From contig USJG01000029.1 of NCBI GenBank assembly GCA_900554925.1, positions 1 through 18,027 on the forward strand: a stretch of DNA of 18,027 nt. Reading direction: 5' to 3'. A model generated the notes under the pieces. The model was not told the DNA's origin. It did not search any database and was given only the letters and a program-made list of their open reading frames with translations. Shown one piece after another: positions 7,068 through 14,848 of this stretch. This DNA comes from an uncultured Lachnospiraceae bacterium. Its GTDB lineage: Bacteria; Bacillota; Clostridia; Lachnospirales; Lachnospiraceae. The first letter of the stretch is position 1; each line of letters begins with the position of its first letter. A program made the position numbers and the translations under genes.

Positions 7068-8753
7068 ATGGAATATGTTATATTTGCGGCAGTGATGGCC
7101 GGTTTGATCCTGCTTTTTATAGTAAAGGAGTTCTGTAATTACAGGAAATCTGAAAAGCAGTTTGTGAAGAAATTGCACGACGAATACGGAGTACTGCCGC
7201 AAAGAGAATATAAGCCGGGACAGCTTGACGTGGTTTCCCGTTACTTTGTAAAGCACAAAGAAGGCTTTTATATTGATGATATTACATGGAACGATCTGAA
7301 TATGGATGAAGTTTTTAAAAAGATGAACTACACCTATTCGGCGGCCGGTGAAGAGTATCTGTACTATACTTTGCGAAAACCCTGTATGGAGGAAGCAGAG
7401 CTTTTGCGCCGGGAGGAAATCATTGATTTTTTCAGCAAAAATGCTGATGAAAGAACGACCTATCAGTTTATTTACAGCAAGCTGGGAAGAACCGGGAAGT
7501 TTTCTATCTATGATTATCTGGACTATCTGGATGATCTGGGAGAAAGGAGCAATTTGTCACATTACCTGGCGTTGGTTCTGGTTCTGGCAAGCATTGGACT
7601 TTTGTTTGTTCATATGCCCTTAGGGCTGCTTTGCCTTGTATGTGTTTTGATTTATAATAATATTACTTATTTTAAAATCAAAAATGAGATAGACCCTTAT
7701 ATTACCAGTTTTTCCTATATCTTCCGATTGCTGAAAACAATAAAAAAGCTTCAGGGACATAAGGAAAGTGTGCTTACGGAAGAATTTGATCTGTTAAAAA
7801 AGAGCAGCGATGCCATGCTTGGATTTGAAGCAGGTTCTTTTCTTTTAATGTCAGGCGGACGTATGTCGGGATCAGGTAATCCTCTTGAGCTTTTTATGGA
7901 TTTTGTGCGAATGGGATTTCATCTGGATTTAATCAAGTTTAATCAAATGTTGTCTGAGGTTCGAAGGCATATTTCGGACATTGACACTATGATAACGATT
8001 TTGGGGAAAATAGAAACAATGATCGTTATTGGGGCATACAGGGAATCTCTTAGCAGCTATTGTGTTCCTGAATTTTCGGAAAAAATCAGGATGGATGTAG
8101 CAGGTTTATATCATCCTCTTCTTGAAAACCCGGTAAAGAATGATATAAATACAGAAAGCAGTGTGTTGATCACTGGCTCTAATGCATCAGGTAAGTCGAC
8201 TTTTTTAAAGACAGCCGCATTAAACGCACTATTCGCCCAGACGATCCACACCTGTCTGGCAGAGCATTATAAGGGGGCTATGTTTTGTGTGGTTTCTTCC
8301 ATGAGCCTTAGAGATGATGTGCAGGGGGGAGAAAGCTACTATATGGTAGAAATTAGAGCCTTAAAGCGCATTATAGATATGATATCCAGGGAAGGAGCGC
8401 CGGTTTTATGTTTTGTGGATGAAGTGCTAAGGGGTACTAATACAGTAGAACGTATTGCCGCATCCGCACAGATACTAAGAAATATGTCAGCGTCAAATTG
8501 TATGTGCTTTGCCGCAACTCATGATATTGAGCTGACGTATCTTTTGGAGAATGATTACAATAATTATCATTTTTCGGAAGAAATCCAGGAAAATGATATT
8601 TCCTTTAGCTATAAGATTATGGAGGGACGGGCCCAGACGCGAAATGCCATAAAGCTCCTTGGAATTATGGGATTTTCTGCGGATATTATTCGGGAAGCGG
8701 AAGCTATGGCGGGTAATTTTTTAGAAACCGGCGCATGGCAGATGCTTGACTGA
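7068..8753 (+). CDS. Membrane-anchored MutS-family ATPase
   Basis: A 561-residue protein with the MutS/ABC-type ATPase domain at its C-terminal end and hydrophobic segments unlike those of true MutS. TM segments are predicted at residues 3-20 and as a pair at about 165-200. The lever/clamp-like region (about 205-345) is short, and the mismatch-recognition domain I with its Phe-x-Glu motif is absent. The ATPase has Walker A GSNASGKST (370-378) and a signature-like SMSLRDDVQGGESYYMVEI. Walker B is VLCFVDEVLRGTNTVER (D451, E452), and AATHDIELTYL supplies the H-loop. It is therefore unlikely to start mismatch repair, and its role is unknown. The ATG at 7068 lies 3 nt after the chemoreceptor stop, with GGAG in the upstream gene's last codons. 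Similar proteins are known in Clostridia as 'MutS-related'. I would not call it mutS. Confidence 0.85.
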   Translation: MEYVIFAAVMAGLILLFIVKEFCNYRKSEKQFVKKLHDEYGVLPQREYKPGQLDVVSRYFVKHKEGFYIDDITWNDLNMDEVFKKMNYTYSAAGEEYLYYTLRKPCMEEAELLRREEIIDFFSKNADERTTYQFIYSKLGRTGKFSIYDYLDYLDDLGERSNLSHYLALVLVLASIGLLFVHMPLGLLCLVCVLIYNNITYFKIKNEIDPYITSFSYIFRLLKTIKKLQGHKESVLTEEFDLLKKSSDAMLGFEAGSFLLMSGGRMSGSGNPLELFMDFVRMGFHLDLIKFNQMLSEVRRHISDIDTMITILGKIETMIVIGAYRESLSSYCVPEFSEKIRMDVAGLYHPLLENPVKNDINTESSVLITGSNASGKSTFLKTAALNALFAQTIHTCLAEHYKGAMFCVVSSMSLRDDVQGGESYYMVEIRALKRIIDMISREGAPVLCFVDEVLRGTNTVERIAASAQILRNMSASNCMCFAATHDIELTYLLENDYNNYHFSEEIQENDISFSYKIMEGRAQTRNAIKLLGIMGFSADIIREAEAMAGNFLETGAWQMLD

Positions 8754-8814
8754 AAAATGGCACAATGATATGATTAGAGCGTGATATGCTTATCAAGAAA
8801 GGTATAGTGGAGTG

Positions 8815-8979
8815 ATGGAAAATTTTATTTTATTTTTTAATTCCTTTTTATCCTATCTGCTGCTGATGGTTATCATAGCAGTTCTCTGTGGAATTGCTGT
8901 TTTTACAGGAATCAAGCTGCGTAAGCGCAAAGATGCTCAGCTTAAGGGACAGGAAGCCGCAGAGGTATCAGAAAATTAA
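8815..8979 (+). CDS. Small single-pass membrane protein (54 aa)
   Basis: A short reading frame of 54 codons starting ATG GAA AAT TTT. Residues about 4-32 are strongly hydrophobic (FILFFNSFLSYLLLMVIIAV and onward). A basic stretch KLRKRK follows at 34-39, then a polar tail EAAEVSEN, which suggests one membrane span with the tail inside the cell by the positive-inside rule. GGTATAGTGGAG lies just upstream, with GGAG very close to the ATG. It is 61 nt downstream of the MutS-like gene and 44 nt before the terminator, so it is probably the last gene of the run. I recall similar tiny proteins in related Clostridia but cannot verify this. No function can be assigned. Confidence 0.65.
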   Translation: MENFILFFNSFLSYLLLMVIIAVLCGIAVFTGIKLRKRKDAQLKGQEAAEVSEN

Positions 8980-9023
8980 CAGTATAGGTTGTGGGAGTGT
9001 TAATGGGCACCGCTCGCAGGCAG

Positions 9024-9051
9024 AGATTGCGCCTTTGGCGCAATCTTTTTT
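9024..9051 (+). terminator. Strong Rho-independent terminator ending the punA-to-small-protein run
   Basis: AGATTGCGCC (9024-9033), a TTT loop and GGCGCAATCT (9037-9046) form a perfect 10-bp stem. It is followed by T residues to 9051. This is the clearest terminator in the window. Confidence 0.95.
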
Positions 9052-9092
9052 AAAGAACAGAAAAAATCAGAAGATGCTGAGGAAAGTGACAG

Positions 9093-9779
9093 ATGAATAA
9101 GTTTGAAATTATATTGTGGGATGTGGATCAGACGCTATTGGATTTTGATAAGTCACAGGATCATGCGATCAGGTACAGTTTTAAGAAATTTGGCATGGAA
9201 GCCGATGAGGAAATCGTATCTCTCTACGCTACAATTAACGAAGCATACTGGAAGCGTCTTGAATTGGGAGAGGTTACCAAAAGCCAATTGCTTACAGGAA
9301 GGTTTGAACAACTTTTTCGGGAGCTTGGTATTACCCATGTAGCTGCCGCAGATTTTGCCACTGTATATCAAAAGGCATTAGGGTCAGTATATTATTTTCG
9401 TGATAATGCCTATGAGCTTTGCAGCAAACTGAAAGGAAAAGTCAGGCAGTATGCAGTGACCAATGGGGTTTCCAAAACCCAGAGAAATAAGCTTCATTTA
9501 TCCGGCCTGGATCAGATTTTGGAGGGGATCTTTGTTTCCGAAGAGATTGGGTATCCTAAACCCTATATAGAATATTTTGAACAGTGTTTTCAAAAAATCC
9601 CGGATTTTAAGAAAGACAGGGCAATTATCATTGGAGATTCCCTTTCCAGTGATATGAAAGGCGGAAATCTGGCAGGAATTTCCTGCTGCTGGTATAATCC
9701 TGCGGGCAAAAGCAACGATACTGACCTTAAAATTGATTATGAAATCAGTAACCTGTGGGAAGTGGAGGGAATATTGTAA
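9093..9779 (+). CDS. yjjG: HAD-superfamily pyrimidine 5'-nucleotidase, YjjG type
   Basis: A 228-residue HAD hydrolase of the YjjG subfamily, whose studied members dephosphorylate non-canonical and ordinary pyrimidine nucleoside monophosphates such as dUMP. Motif I is LWDVDQTLLDFD (nucleophile D10, acid/base D12). The helical cap comes next (residues about 18-90). Motif II is YAVTNG, motif III includes GYPKPYIEYF, and motif IV is IIIGDSLSSDMKGG. The sequence and length fit the family (E. coli YjjG is 225 residues). GAGGAAAG (9079-9086) precedes the ATG by 6 nt. The stop TAA overlaps the next gene's start (TAATG), so it is coupled with the WYL regulator. In this nucleotide-rich window a house-cleaning role beside dut is plausible, but the substrate is not shown by sequence. 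Confidence 0.85.
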   Translation: MNKFEIILWDVDQTLLDFDKSQDHAIRYSFKKFGMEADEEIVSLYATINEAYWKRLELGEVTKSQLLTGRFEQLFRELGITHVAAADFATVYQKALGSVYYFRDNAYELCSKLKGKVRQYAVTNGVSKTQRNKLHLSGLDQILEGIFVSEEIGYPKPYIEYFEQCFQKIPDFKKDRAIIIGDSLSSDMKGGNLAGISCCWYNPAGKSNDTDLKIDYEISNLWEVEGIL

Positions 9780-10780
9780 TGGCTAAATCAGCCAATCAGA
9801 AAATGAAACTTCTGTACATATTAAAAATTCTTACAGAGAAAACAGATGAGGCGCATTGCATGTCCGCCCAGGATATTATAGGGGAGCTGGCTTCCTACGG
9901 CATTTCAGCAGAAAGAAAAAGCATTTATGATGATATTGAATGTTTAATCTGCTTTGGCTATGATATCGTTAATGTTAAATCCCGAAGCGGAGGCGGCTAT
10001 TATCTTGCCAGCAGGGAATTTGAACTGCCGGAATTAAAGCTTTTGGTGGATGCGGTGCAGGCATCCCGCTTTATCACCCAGAAGAAATCCAGAGAGCTGA
10101 TTGCCAAAATCGAAAAACTGGCGGGGCCCTATGAAGGAAAGCAGCTTCAGAGACAGGTATTTGTTGCAGGAAGGGTGAAAACGGAAAATGAAAGTATTTA
10201 CTACAATGTTGACCGTATCCATAAAGCTATTCAGGATAATTCACCAGTTGCTTTTACTTATCTTTCATGGAATATCAAAAAAGAGCTTCAGCCAAGGAGA
10301 GAGGGCCGAAAGTATCGGGTAAGTCCATGGGCCCTTACCTGGCAGGATGAAAATTATTATTTGATTGCTTATGATGATGAGGAAGAAAAGATCAAGCATT
10401 TCAGAGTGGATAAAATGAGCCGGATCACGGAGCTTTCGGAGGAAAAGCGCAAAGGGGTGGAAGCATTTCGGGAATTTGACATTGCGGAATATACAAACCG
10501 GACCTTTGGAATGTTTGGCGGGAAAACGGAAACGGTAACTTTAGGGCTTCCGGGAAATATGATCGGTATTATCCTGGACCGTTTTGGGAGAGAGGTTGAT
10601 ATACGAAAGCTTGATGAGGACCGGATCAGCGTAAGGGTTAAGGCAGCCTTAAGCGGACAGTTTTACGGCTGGCTGACCGGTCTTGGCAATCAGGTCTGTA
10701 TCCTTGCTCCTGGCTATGTACAAAATGAATATATTCATTTTGTTGAGCAGATCCTGGAGAATTACAAAGGAAATAAATAG
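9779..10780 (+). CDS. WYL-domain transcriptional regulator (HTH-WYL-WCX)
   Basis: A 333-residue DeoR-like regulator with an N-terminal winged helix-turn-helix (residues about 8-75: MSAQDIIGELASYGISAERKSIYDDIE, then the wing RSGGGYYLASREF). The middle WYL domain covers about 140-215. A C-terminal WCX extension (about 250-330) ends in APGYVQNEYIHFVEQILENY. The WYL triad reads YYL (residues 193-195, in ENYYLIAYD), a conservative change. WYL domains in other proteins bind nucleic acids or nucleotide-like ligands. The ligand and target here are unknown. The start is taken as ATG 9779, overlapping the yjjG stop and preceded by GGAGGG; a GTG at 9755 would add eight residues but has no such site. It may regulate its own yjjG-aminotransferase run. 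Confidence 0.88.
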   Translation: MAKSANQKMKLLYILKILTEKTDEAHCMSAQDIIGELASYGISAERKSIYDDIECLICFGYDIVNVKSRSGGGYYLASREFELPELKLLVDAVQASRFITQKKSRELIAKIEKLAGPYEGKQLQRQVFVAGRVKTENESIYYNVDRIHKAIQDNSPVAFTYLSWNIKKELQPRREGRKYRVSPWALTWQDENYYLIAYDDEEEKIKHFRVDKMSRITELSEEKRKGVEAFREFDIAEYTNRTFGMFGGKTETVTLGLPGNMIGIILDRFGREVDIRKLDEDRISVRVKAALSGQFYGWLTGLGNQVCILAPGYVQNEYIHFVEQILENYKGNK

Positions 10781-10815
10781 ATTTTAGAAAAATTTACGAA
10801 GAAAGGCATCAAATT

Positions 10816-11985
10816 ATGAAATTACAGGTATCAGACAGAATGAAGAATTATGAGGAAGGCATTTTTCAAGTGCTTAATGAGAAAAAGGAGGAAGTAGAAA
10901 GAACAGGCAGAAAGGTATACAATCTGTCCGTGGGAACCCCTGATTTTCCTACGGAAGCGCACATTATGGAGGCGGTTACGAAGGCAGCCCAAAACCCCGA
11001 TAACTATAAATACGCATTGAAAATGCTTCCGGAATTGACACAGGCGGTAATAGAACGTTTTAAAGTCCGGTATCATGTGACCTTAAATGAAAACGAGGTA
11101 ACGGATGTTTACGGTTCCCAGGAGGGCATTGCGCATATCGGTTTATCACTCTGTAATCCCGGCGATATTGTCCTTGTGCCGGACCCCGGATATCCAATCT
11201 TCTCCATAGGGCCTTCGCTGGCACAGGCGGATGTGAGAACCTACGAATTAAAGGAAGAAAATGATTATCTTCCGGATTTAAATGGGATGGATGAAGAATT
11301 ATTGGAAAAGACTAAATTTATGATCGTTTCCTATCCGCTTAACCCTATTTGTAAGATTGCACCGGATCGTTTTTATGAAGAACTGATTCCATGGGCCAAA
11401 GCCCATCAGATTATTATCATACATGATAATGCGTATTCAGATATTATCTATGACGGACATGTGGGAAAATCTATTTTGCAGTTTCAGGGAGCTAAGGAAA
11501 CCTGCGTTGAATTTTATTCTTTGTCTAAAAGTTATAACTATACGGGAGCAAGAGTTGGCTTTTTAGTTGGCAATGAATATTTGGTACAGAATTTTAAAAA
11601 ACTTCGTTCTCAGATTGATTACGGAACCTTTCTTCCGGTACAGTACGGTGCAATCGCAGCCCTTAAGGGGCCTGATAAGGGCATAAAAGAAAGATGCGCG
11701 GAGTACCAGAGAAGAAGAGATGCACTTTGCGGCGGTTTCAGGGAAATCGGCTGGAATATACCGGACAGCCAGGGAACAATGTTTGCCTGGGGAAAAATTC
11801 CCGAAAGTTATACCGATGATGTGGCTTTTGTTATGGAGCTTTTAGAAAAGTCCGGAGTTTTATGTACTCCGGGAAGCAGTTTTGGCAGACGGGGGAAAGG
11901 GTATGTCCGCTTTGCGCTTACCCTGCCGGTGGAAGAGATCAGAAAAGCTGTGGAAGCGGTGGCAGCATCGGGAATACTTAAGTAG
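10816..11985 (+). CDS. Class I/II PLP-dependent aminotransferase (DapL/AspC-like)
   Basis: A 389-residue fold-type I aminotransferase. The PLP lysine is K238 in SLSKSYNYTGARVGF. The cofactor aspartate and tyrosine are in HDNAYSDIIYDG (D204, Y207). The N-terminal SVGTPDFPT and YGSQEGIAHIGL segments fit, as does RFALTLP near the C-terminus, with the substrate-carboxylate arginine. It most resembles the group annotated as LL-diaminopimelate or alanine/aspartate-type aminotransferases, but substrate cannot be read from the sequence. One oddity is that the usual NNPTG loop reads LNPIC (residues 175-179), keeping the key Asn but replacing Thr-Gly. AAAGG lies 10 nt upstream of the ATG. It is 35 nt after the WYL gene, on the same strand, with no terminator between them. 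No clear terminator follows it. Confidence 0.85.
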   Translation: MKLQVSDRMKNYEEGIFQVLNEKKEEVERTGRKVYNLSVGTPDFPTEAHIMEAVTKAAQNPDNYKYALKMLPELTQAVIERFKVRYHVTLNENEVTDVYGSQEGIAHIGLSLCNPGDIVLVPDPGYPIFSIGPSLAQADVRTYELKEENDYLPDLNGMDEELLEKTKFMIVSYPLNPICKIAPDRFYEELIPWAKAHQIIIIHDNAYSDIIYDGHVGKSILQFQGAKETCVEFYSLSKSYNYTGARVGFLVGNEYLVQNFKKLRSQIDYGTFLPVQYGAIAALKGPDKGIKERCAEYQRRRDALCGGFREIGWNIPDSQGTMFAWGKIPESYTDDVAFVMELLEKSGVLCTPGSSFGRRGKGYVRFALTLPVEEIRKAVEAVAASGILK

Positions 11986-12015
11986 ATTTTTGTTAAATTT
12001 TAAACCACATTCAAG

Positions 12016-12044
12016 TTGACAGACCCATAGGTGTTTATTATACT
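12016..12044 (+). promoter_or_regulatory. Sigma-A promoter of nrdD
   Basis: A perfect -35 TTGACA (12016-12021) and a 5/6 -10 TATACT (12039-12044) are separated by 17 nt. Predicted transcription starts near 12051, leaving an 86-nt leader before the nrdD ATG. The -10 overlaps the first NrdR-like box, as expected for repression. Confidence 0.85.
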
Positions 12045-12055
12045 AGATATTGTAC
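12040..12055 (+). promoter_or_regulatory. NrdR-like box 1
   Basis: ATACTAGATATTGTAC resembles the NrdR consensus (acaCwAtATaTwGtgt-like palindrome), keeping the CTA...TTG halves. It overlaps the -10 element of the nrdD promoter. NrdR is the ATP-cone repressor of ribonucleotide reductase genes. The nrdR gene itself is not in this window. Confidence 0.75.
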
Positions 12056-12060
12056 AATAT
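12047..12060 (+). repeat. 14-bp perfect palindrome overlapping NrdR-like box 1
   Basis: ATATTGTACAATAT is its own reverse complement. It starts within box 1 and runs five bases past it, around the predicted transcription start. It may be a second operator or chance in AT-rich sequence. Confidence 0.5.
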
Positions 12061-12081
12061 TTTGATGGATGACAAATAAAA

Positions 12082-12097
12082 ACACTAGATTTTGTAT
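12082..12097 (+). promoter_or_regulatory. NrdR-like box 2
   Basis: ACACTAGATTTTGTAT matches box 1 at 13 of 16 positions (differences at positions 2, 10 and 16). Its centre is 42 bp downstream of the centre of box 1, four turns of B-DNA, so both sites face the same side of the helix. It lies in the transcribed leader, 39 nt before the nrdD start. Confidence 0.75.
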
Positions 12098-12136
12098 CTT
12101 TCATATTTGAATGAGGGGAAGAATGGAGGAGATAAA

Positions 12137-14314
12137 ATGAGCCATACGCAGGAAACAGCCGCAAAGTACGGTGAAATGTACAAGCCGGAAAAAGAAGTTA
12201 AAGTAATCAAAAAGGATGGCAGCCTGGAAGCCTTTAATGTACAGAAGGTCATTGATGCGGTAGGAAAAAGTGCATACAGAGCTTTGACAAAATTTACTGA
12301 GGAAGAGAAAAAGCATATTTGTGAATATGTGGTTGAAAAGGTAAATGAACTGGAGGAGGATCGGATTCCAATTCCGATTATGCATAATATCGTAGAGAGC
12401 GCTCTTGAGGACGTAAAGCCGATCGTGGCAAAAAGCTATCGTGACTACCGCAATTATAAGCAGGATTTTGTACGCATGATGGATGATGTGTACAAAAAAA
12501 GTCAGTCTATTATGTATGTGGGCGATAAGGAAAATGCCAATACGGACAGTGCCCTTGTTTCCACCAAAAGAAGCCTTATTTTTAATCAGTTCAACAAGGA
12601 ATTGTATCAGAAATTCTTTATGACAACTGAGGAAATTCAGGCATGCAGGGATGGCTATATTTATGTCCATGATATGTCTGCAAGAAGAGATACCATGAAC
12701 TGCTGTTTGTTTGACGTGGCAAATGTGCTTACCGGTGGTTTTGAGATGGGAAATATCTGGTACAATGAGCCCAAAACCCTGGATGTGGCATTTGATGTGA
12801 TCGGAGACATTGTTTTAAGCGCGGCCAGCCAGCAGTATGGCGGTTTTACGGTACCGGAGGTAGATAAAATCTTAGAGCCCTATGCGGAAAAAACCTATCA
12901 GAAAAGCCTTAAGAGATTTTTAAATCTGGGAATTGACAGAGAAACAGCGGAAGCAGAGGCTTATGCGGATGTAAAACGTGAGTTTGAACAGGGCTTCCAG
13001 GGATGGGAATATAAGTTTAATACGGTGGCCTCCAGCCGTGGGGACTATCCTTTTATTACTGTTACGGCGGGTATCGGCACTGGAAAATTTGCAAGACTTG
13101 CAACGATTTCCCTCTTAAATGTGAGAAGAAAAGGACAGGGCAAGAAGGAGTGCAAGAAACCGGTTCTTTTCCCTAAGATCGTATTTTTATATGATGAAAA
13201 TCTTCATGGCCCCGGTAGGGAGCTTGAGGATGTTTTTGAGGCGGGCGTAAAGTGTTCTGCCAAGACCATGTATCCGGACTGGCTTTCTCTGACCGGAAAA
13301 GGTTATATTGCAAGTATGTATAAGCAATACGGAAAGGTGATATCCCCTATGGGATGCCGTGCGTTTCTTTCTCCCTGGTATGAAAGAGGAGGAATGCATC
13401 CCGCAGATGATAATGATACCCCTATTTTTGTTGGACGCTTTAATATCGGAGCAGTATCTTTACATCTGCCAATGATTCTTGCAAAGTCAAGACAGGAGAG
13501 CCGGGATTTCTATGAGGTACTTGATTATTACCTGAATTTAATCCGCCAGCTTCATATCAGAACCTACGCTTATCTTGGGGAAATGCGCGCATCCACCAAC
13601 CCTCTTGCATACTGTGAGGGAGGATTTTTAGGCGGAAATTTAAAGCTCACCGATAAGATTAAGCCTATTTTGAAAACGGCAACCGCAAGCTTTGGCATTA
13701 CAGCGTTTAATGAATTGCAGGAATTATATAACGGAAAGTCACTGGTGGAGGACGGAGCGTTTGCTCTTGAGGTCTTAGAGCATATTAATCAGAAAATCAA
13801 TGAATTTAAGGAAGAGGATGGAAATCTTTATGCGATATACGGAACTCCCGCCGAGAGTCTGTGCGGACTTCAGGTAAAGCAGTTCCGGGCAAAATACGGT
13901 ATTATTGAAGGGGTATCCGACAGAGAGTATGTGTCCAACAGCTTTCATTGTCATGTATCAGAGGATATTACTCCCATTCAGAAGCAGGATCTTGAGTATC
14001 GCTTCTGGGAGCTTTCCAATGGCGGTAAAATTCAATATGTAAAATACCCTATTGATTATAATATTGAAGCAATCAAAACCCTGATCCGCCGTGCCATGGA
14101 TATGGGATTTTATGAAGGCGTTAATTTATCTCTTGCTTACTGTGATGACTGTGGCCATCAGGAACTGGAAATGGATGTATGCCCTGTATGTGGAAGCAAG
14201 AATCTGACCAAGATTGAACGTATGAACGGTTATCTTTCTTATTCCAGAGTACACGGGGATACAAGATTAAATGAGGCAAAAATGGCAGAAATTGCAGAAA
14301 GGAAGAGCATGTAG
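12137..14314 (+). CDS. nrdD: Anaerobic (class III) ribonucleoside-triphosphate reductase
   Basis: A 725-residue oxygen-sensitive glycyl-radical enzyme that reduces NTPs to dNTPs in the cytoplasm. The N-terminal ATP-cone (residues about 21-112: KVIKKDGSLEAFNVQKVIDA ... RDYRNYKQDF) senses ATP/dATP. The large catalytic domain includes MNCCLFDVANVLTGGF and NVASSRGDYPF-like stretches. Near the C-terminus a four-cysteine zinc site (C669, C672, C682, C685 in CDDCGHQELEMDVCPVCG) precedes the glycyl-radical loop RMNGYLSYSRVHGDTRLNEAK, with G698 as the predicted radical site. The start is ATG 12137, 3-4 nt after GGAGGAGAT. An upstream in-frame ATG at 12092 lies inside box 2 and lacks a site. nrdG, the activase gene, follows after 4 nt. 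Probably NrdR-regulated. Confidence 0.97.
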   Translation: MSHTQETAAKYGEMYKPEKEVKVIKKDGSLEAFNVQKVIDAVGKSAYRALTKFTEEEKKHICEYVVEKVNELEEDRIPIPIMHNIVESALEDVKPIVAKSYRDYRNYKQDFVRMMDDVYKKSQSIMYVGDKENANTDSALVSTKRSLIFNQFNKELYQKFFMTTEEIQACRDGYIYVHDMSARRDTMNCCLFDVANVLTGGFEMGNIWYNEPKTLDVAFDVIGDIVLSAASQQYGGFTVPEVDKILEPYAEKTYQKSLKRFLNLGIDRETAEAEAYADVKREFEQGFQGWEYKFNTVASSRGDYPFITVTAGIGTGKFARLATISLLNVRRKGQGKKECKKPVLFPKIVFLYDENLHGPGRELEDVFEAGVKCSAKTMYPDWLSLTGKGYIASMYKQYGKVISPMGCRAFLSPWYERGGMHPADDNDTPIFVGRFNIGAVSLHLPMILAKSRQESRDFYEVLDYYLNLIRQLHIRTYAYLGEMRASTNPLAYCEGGFLGGNLKLTDKIKPILKTATASFGITAFNELQELYNGKSLVEDGAFALEVLEHINQKINEFKEEDGNLYAIYGTPAESLCGLQVKQFRAKYGIIEGVSDREYVSNSFHCHVSEDITPIQKQDLEYRFWELSNGGKIQYVKYPIDYNIEAIKTLIRRAMDMGFYEGVNLSLAYCDDCGHQELEMDVCPVCGSKNLTKIERMNGYLSYSRVHGDTRLNEAKMAEIAERKSM

Positions 14315-14318
14315 TTAA

Positions 14319-14828
14319 ATGAGGTATCATAATATTACTAAGGATGACATGTTAAACGGCGACGGACTTCGGGTCGTACTGTGGGTTGCCGGATGCTCAC
14401 ACTGCTGCAGGGAATGTCATAATCCTGTGACCTGGGACCCTGCCGGTGGCCTTCTTTTCGACGATGCGGCTAAACAGGAAATTTTTGAGCAGCTGGATAA
14501 GCCATATATTTCGGGCATTACGTTTTCAGGCGGCGATCCTCTTCATGCAGCCAACCGCCTGGATGTAAGAAACTTAATGTCGGAAATCAAGGAAAAGTAT
14601 CCTGATAAGACAATTTGGCTGTATACCGGAGACAGCTGGGAAAATATCCTGCATTATGCAATTATGCAGTATGTAGATGTTGTGGTAGACGGCGAGTTTG
14701 AAATTGACAAAAAAGACAATAAGCTTTTATGGAAGGGAAGCAGTAATCAGAGAGTAATTGACGTACAGAAATCACTGAAACAGACGGATCCTGCTGTGCC
14801 GATCTTACACTGCGGCGACTATGCTTAG
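14319..14828 (+). CDS. nrdG: Anaerobic ribonucleotide reductase activating protein (radical SAM)
   Basis: A 169-residue NrdG activase. It uses a [4Fe-4S] cluster and S-adenosylmethionine to place the glycyl radical on NrdD. The cluster motif CX3CX2C is C26, C30 and C33 in GCSHCCRECHNP. It carries one extra cysteine (C29) next to the second ligand. The SAM-binding glycines are in ISGITFSGGDPLHA (residues 65-77), and IWLYTGDSWE and VVDGEFE complete the short fold. The length is usual for NrdG. The ATG lies 4 nt after the nrdD stop. The nearest purine-rich ribosome site (GGAAG) is inside the last nrdD codons, so translation is probably coupled. The ending RVIDVQKSLK...VPILHCGDY is also NrdG-like. 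Assignment is firm. Confidence 0.95.
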   Translation: MRYHNITKDDMLNGDGLRVVLWVAGCSHCCRECHNPVTWDPAGGLLFDDAAKQEIFEQLDKPYISGITFSGGDPLHAANRLDVRNLMSEIKEKYPDKTIWLYTGDSWENILHYAIMQYVDVVVDGEFEIDKKDNKLLWKGSSNQRVIDVQKSLKQTDPAVPILHCGDYA

Positions 14829-14848
14829 AAAGGTATTTTACAGAATTT

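Noticed and set aside
7068..8753. Calling the MutS-like gene mutS or mutS2
   Set aside because: The mismatch-recognition domain and Smr domain are absent and membrane segments are present, so only the ATPase superfamily is supported.
12092..12136. Upstream in-frame start for nrdD
   Set aside because: It lies within NrdR-like box 2 in the leader. The ATG at 12137 has GGAGGAGAT directly upstream.
12101..12670. A 189-codon minus-strand frame opposite the start of nrdD
   Set aside because: It is antisense to the well-conserved NrdD ATP-cone coding region and rich in residues typical of reverse-frame shadows (I, F, H, L).
13187..13399. Short minus-strand frame inside nrdD
   Set aside because: Antisense to catalytic-domain coding sequence with no ribosome site or domain.
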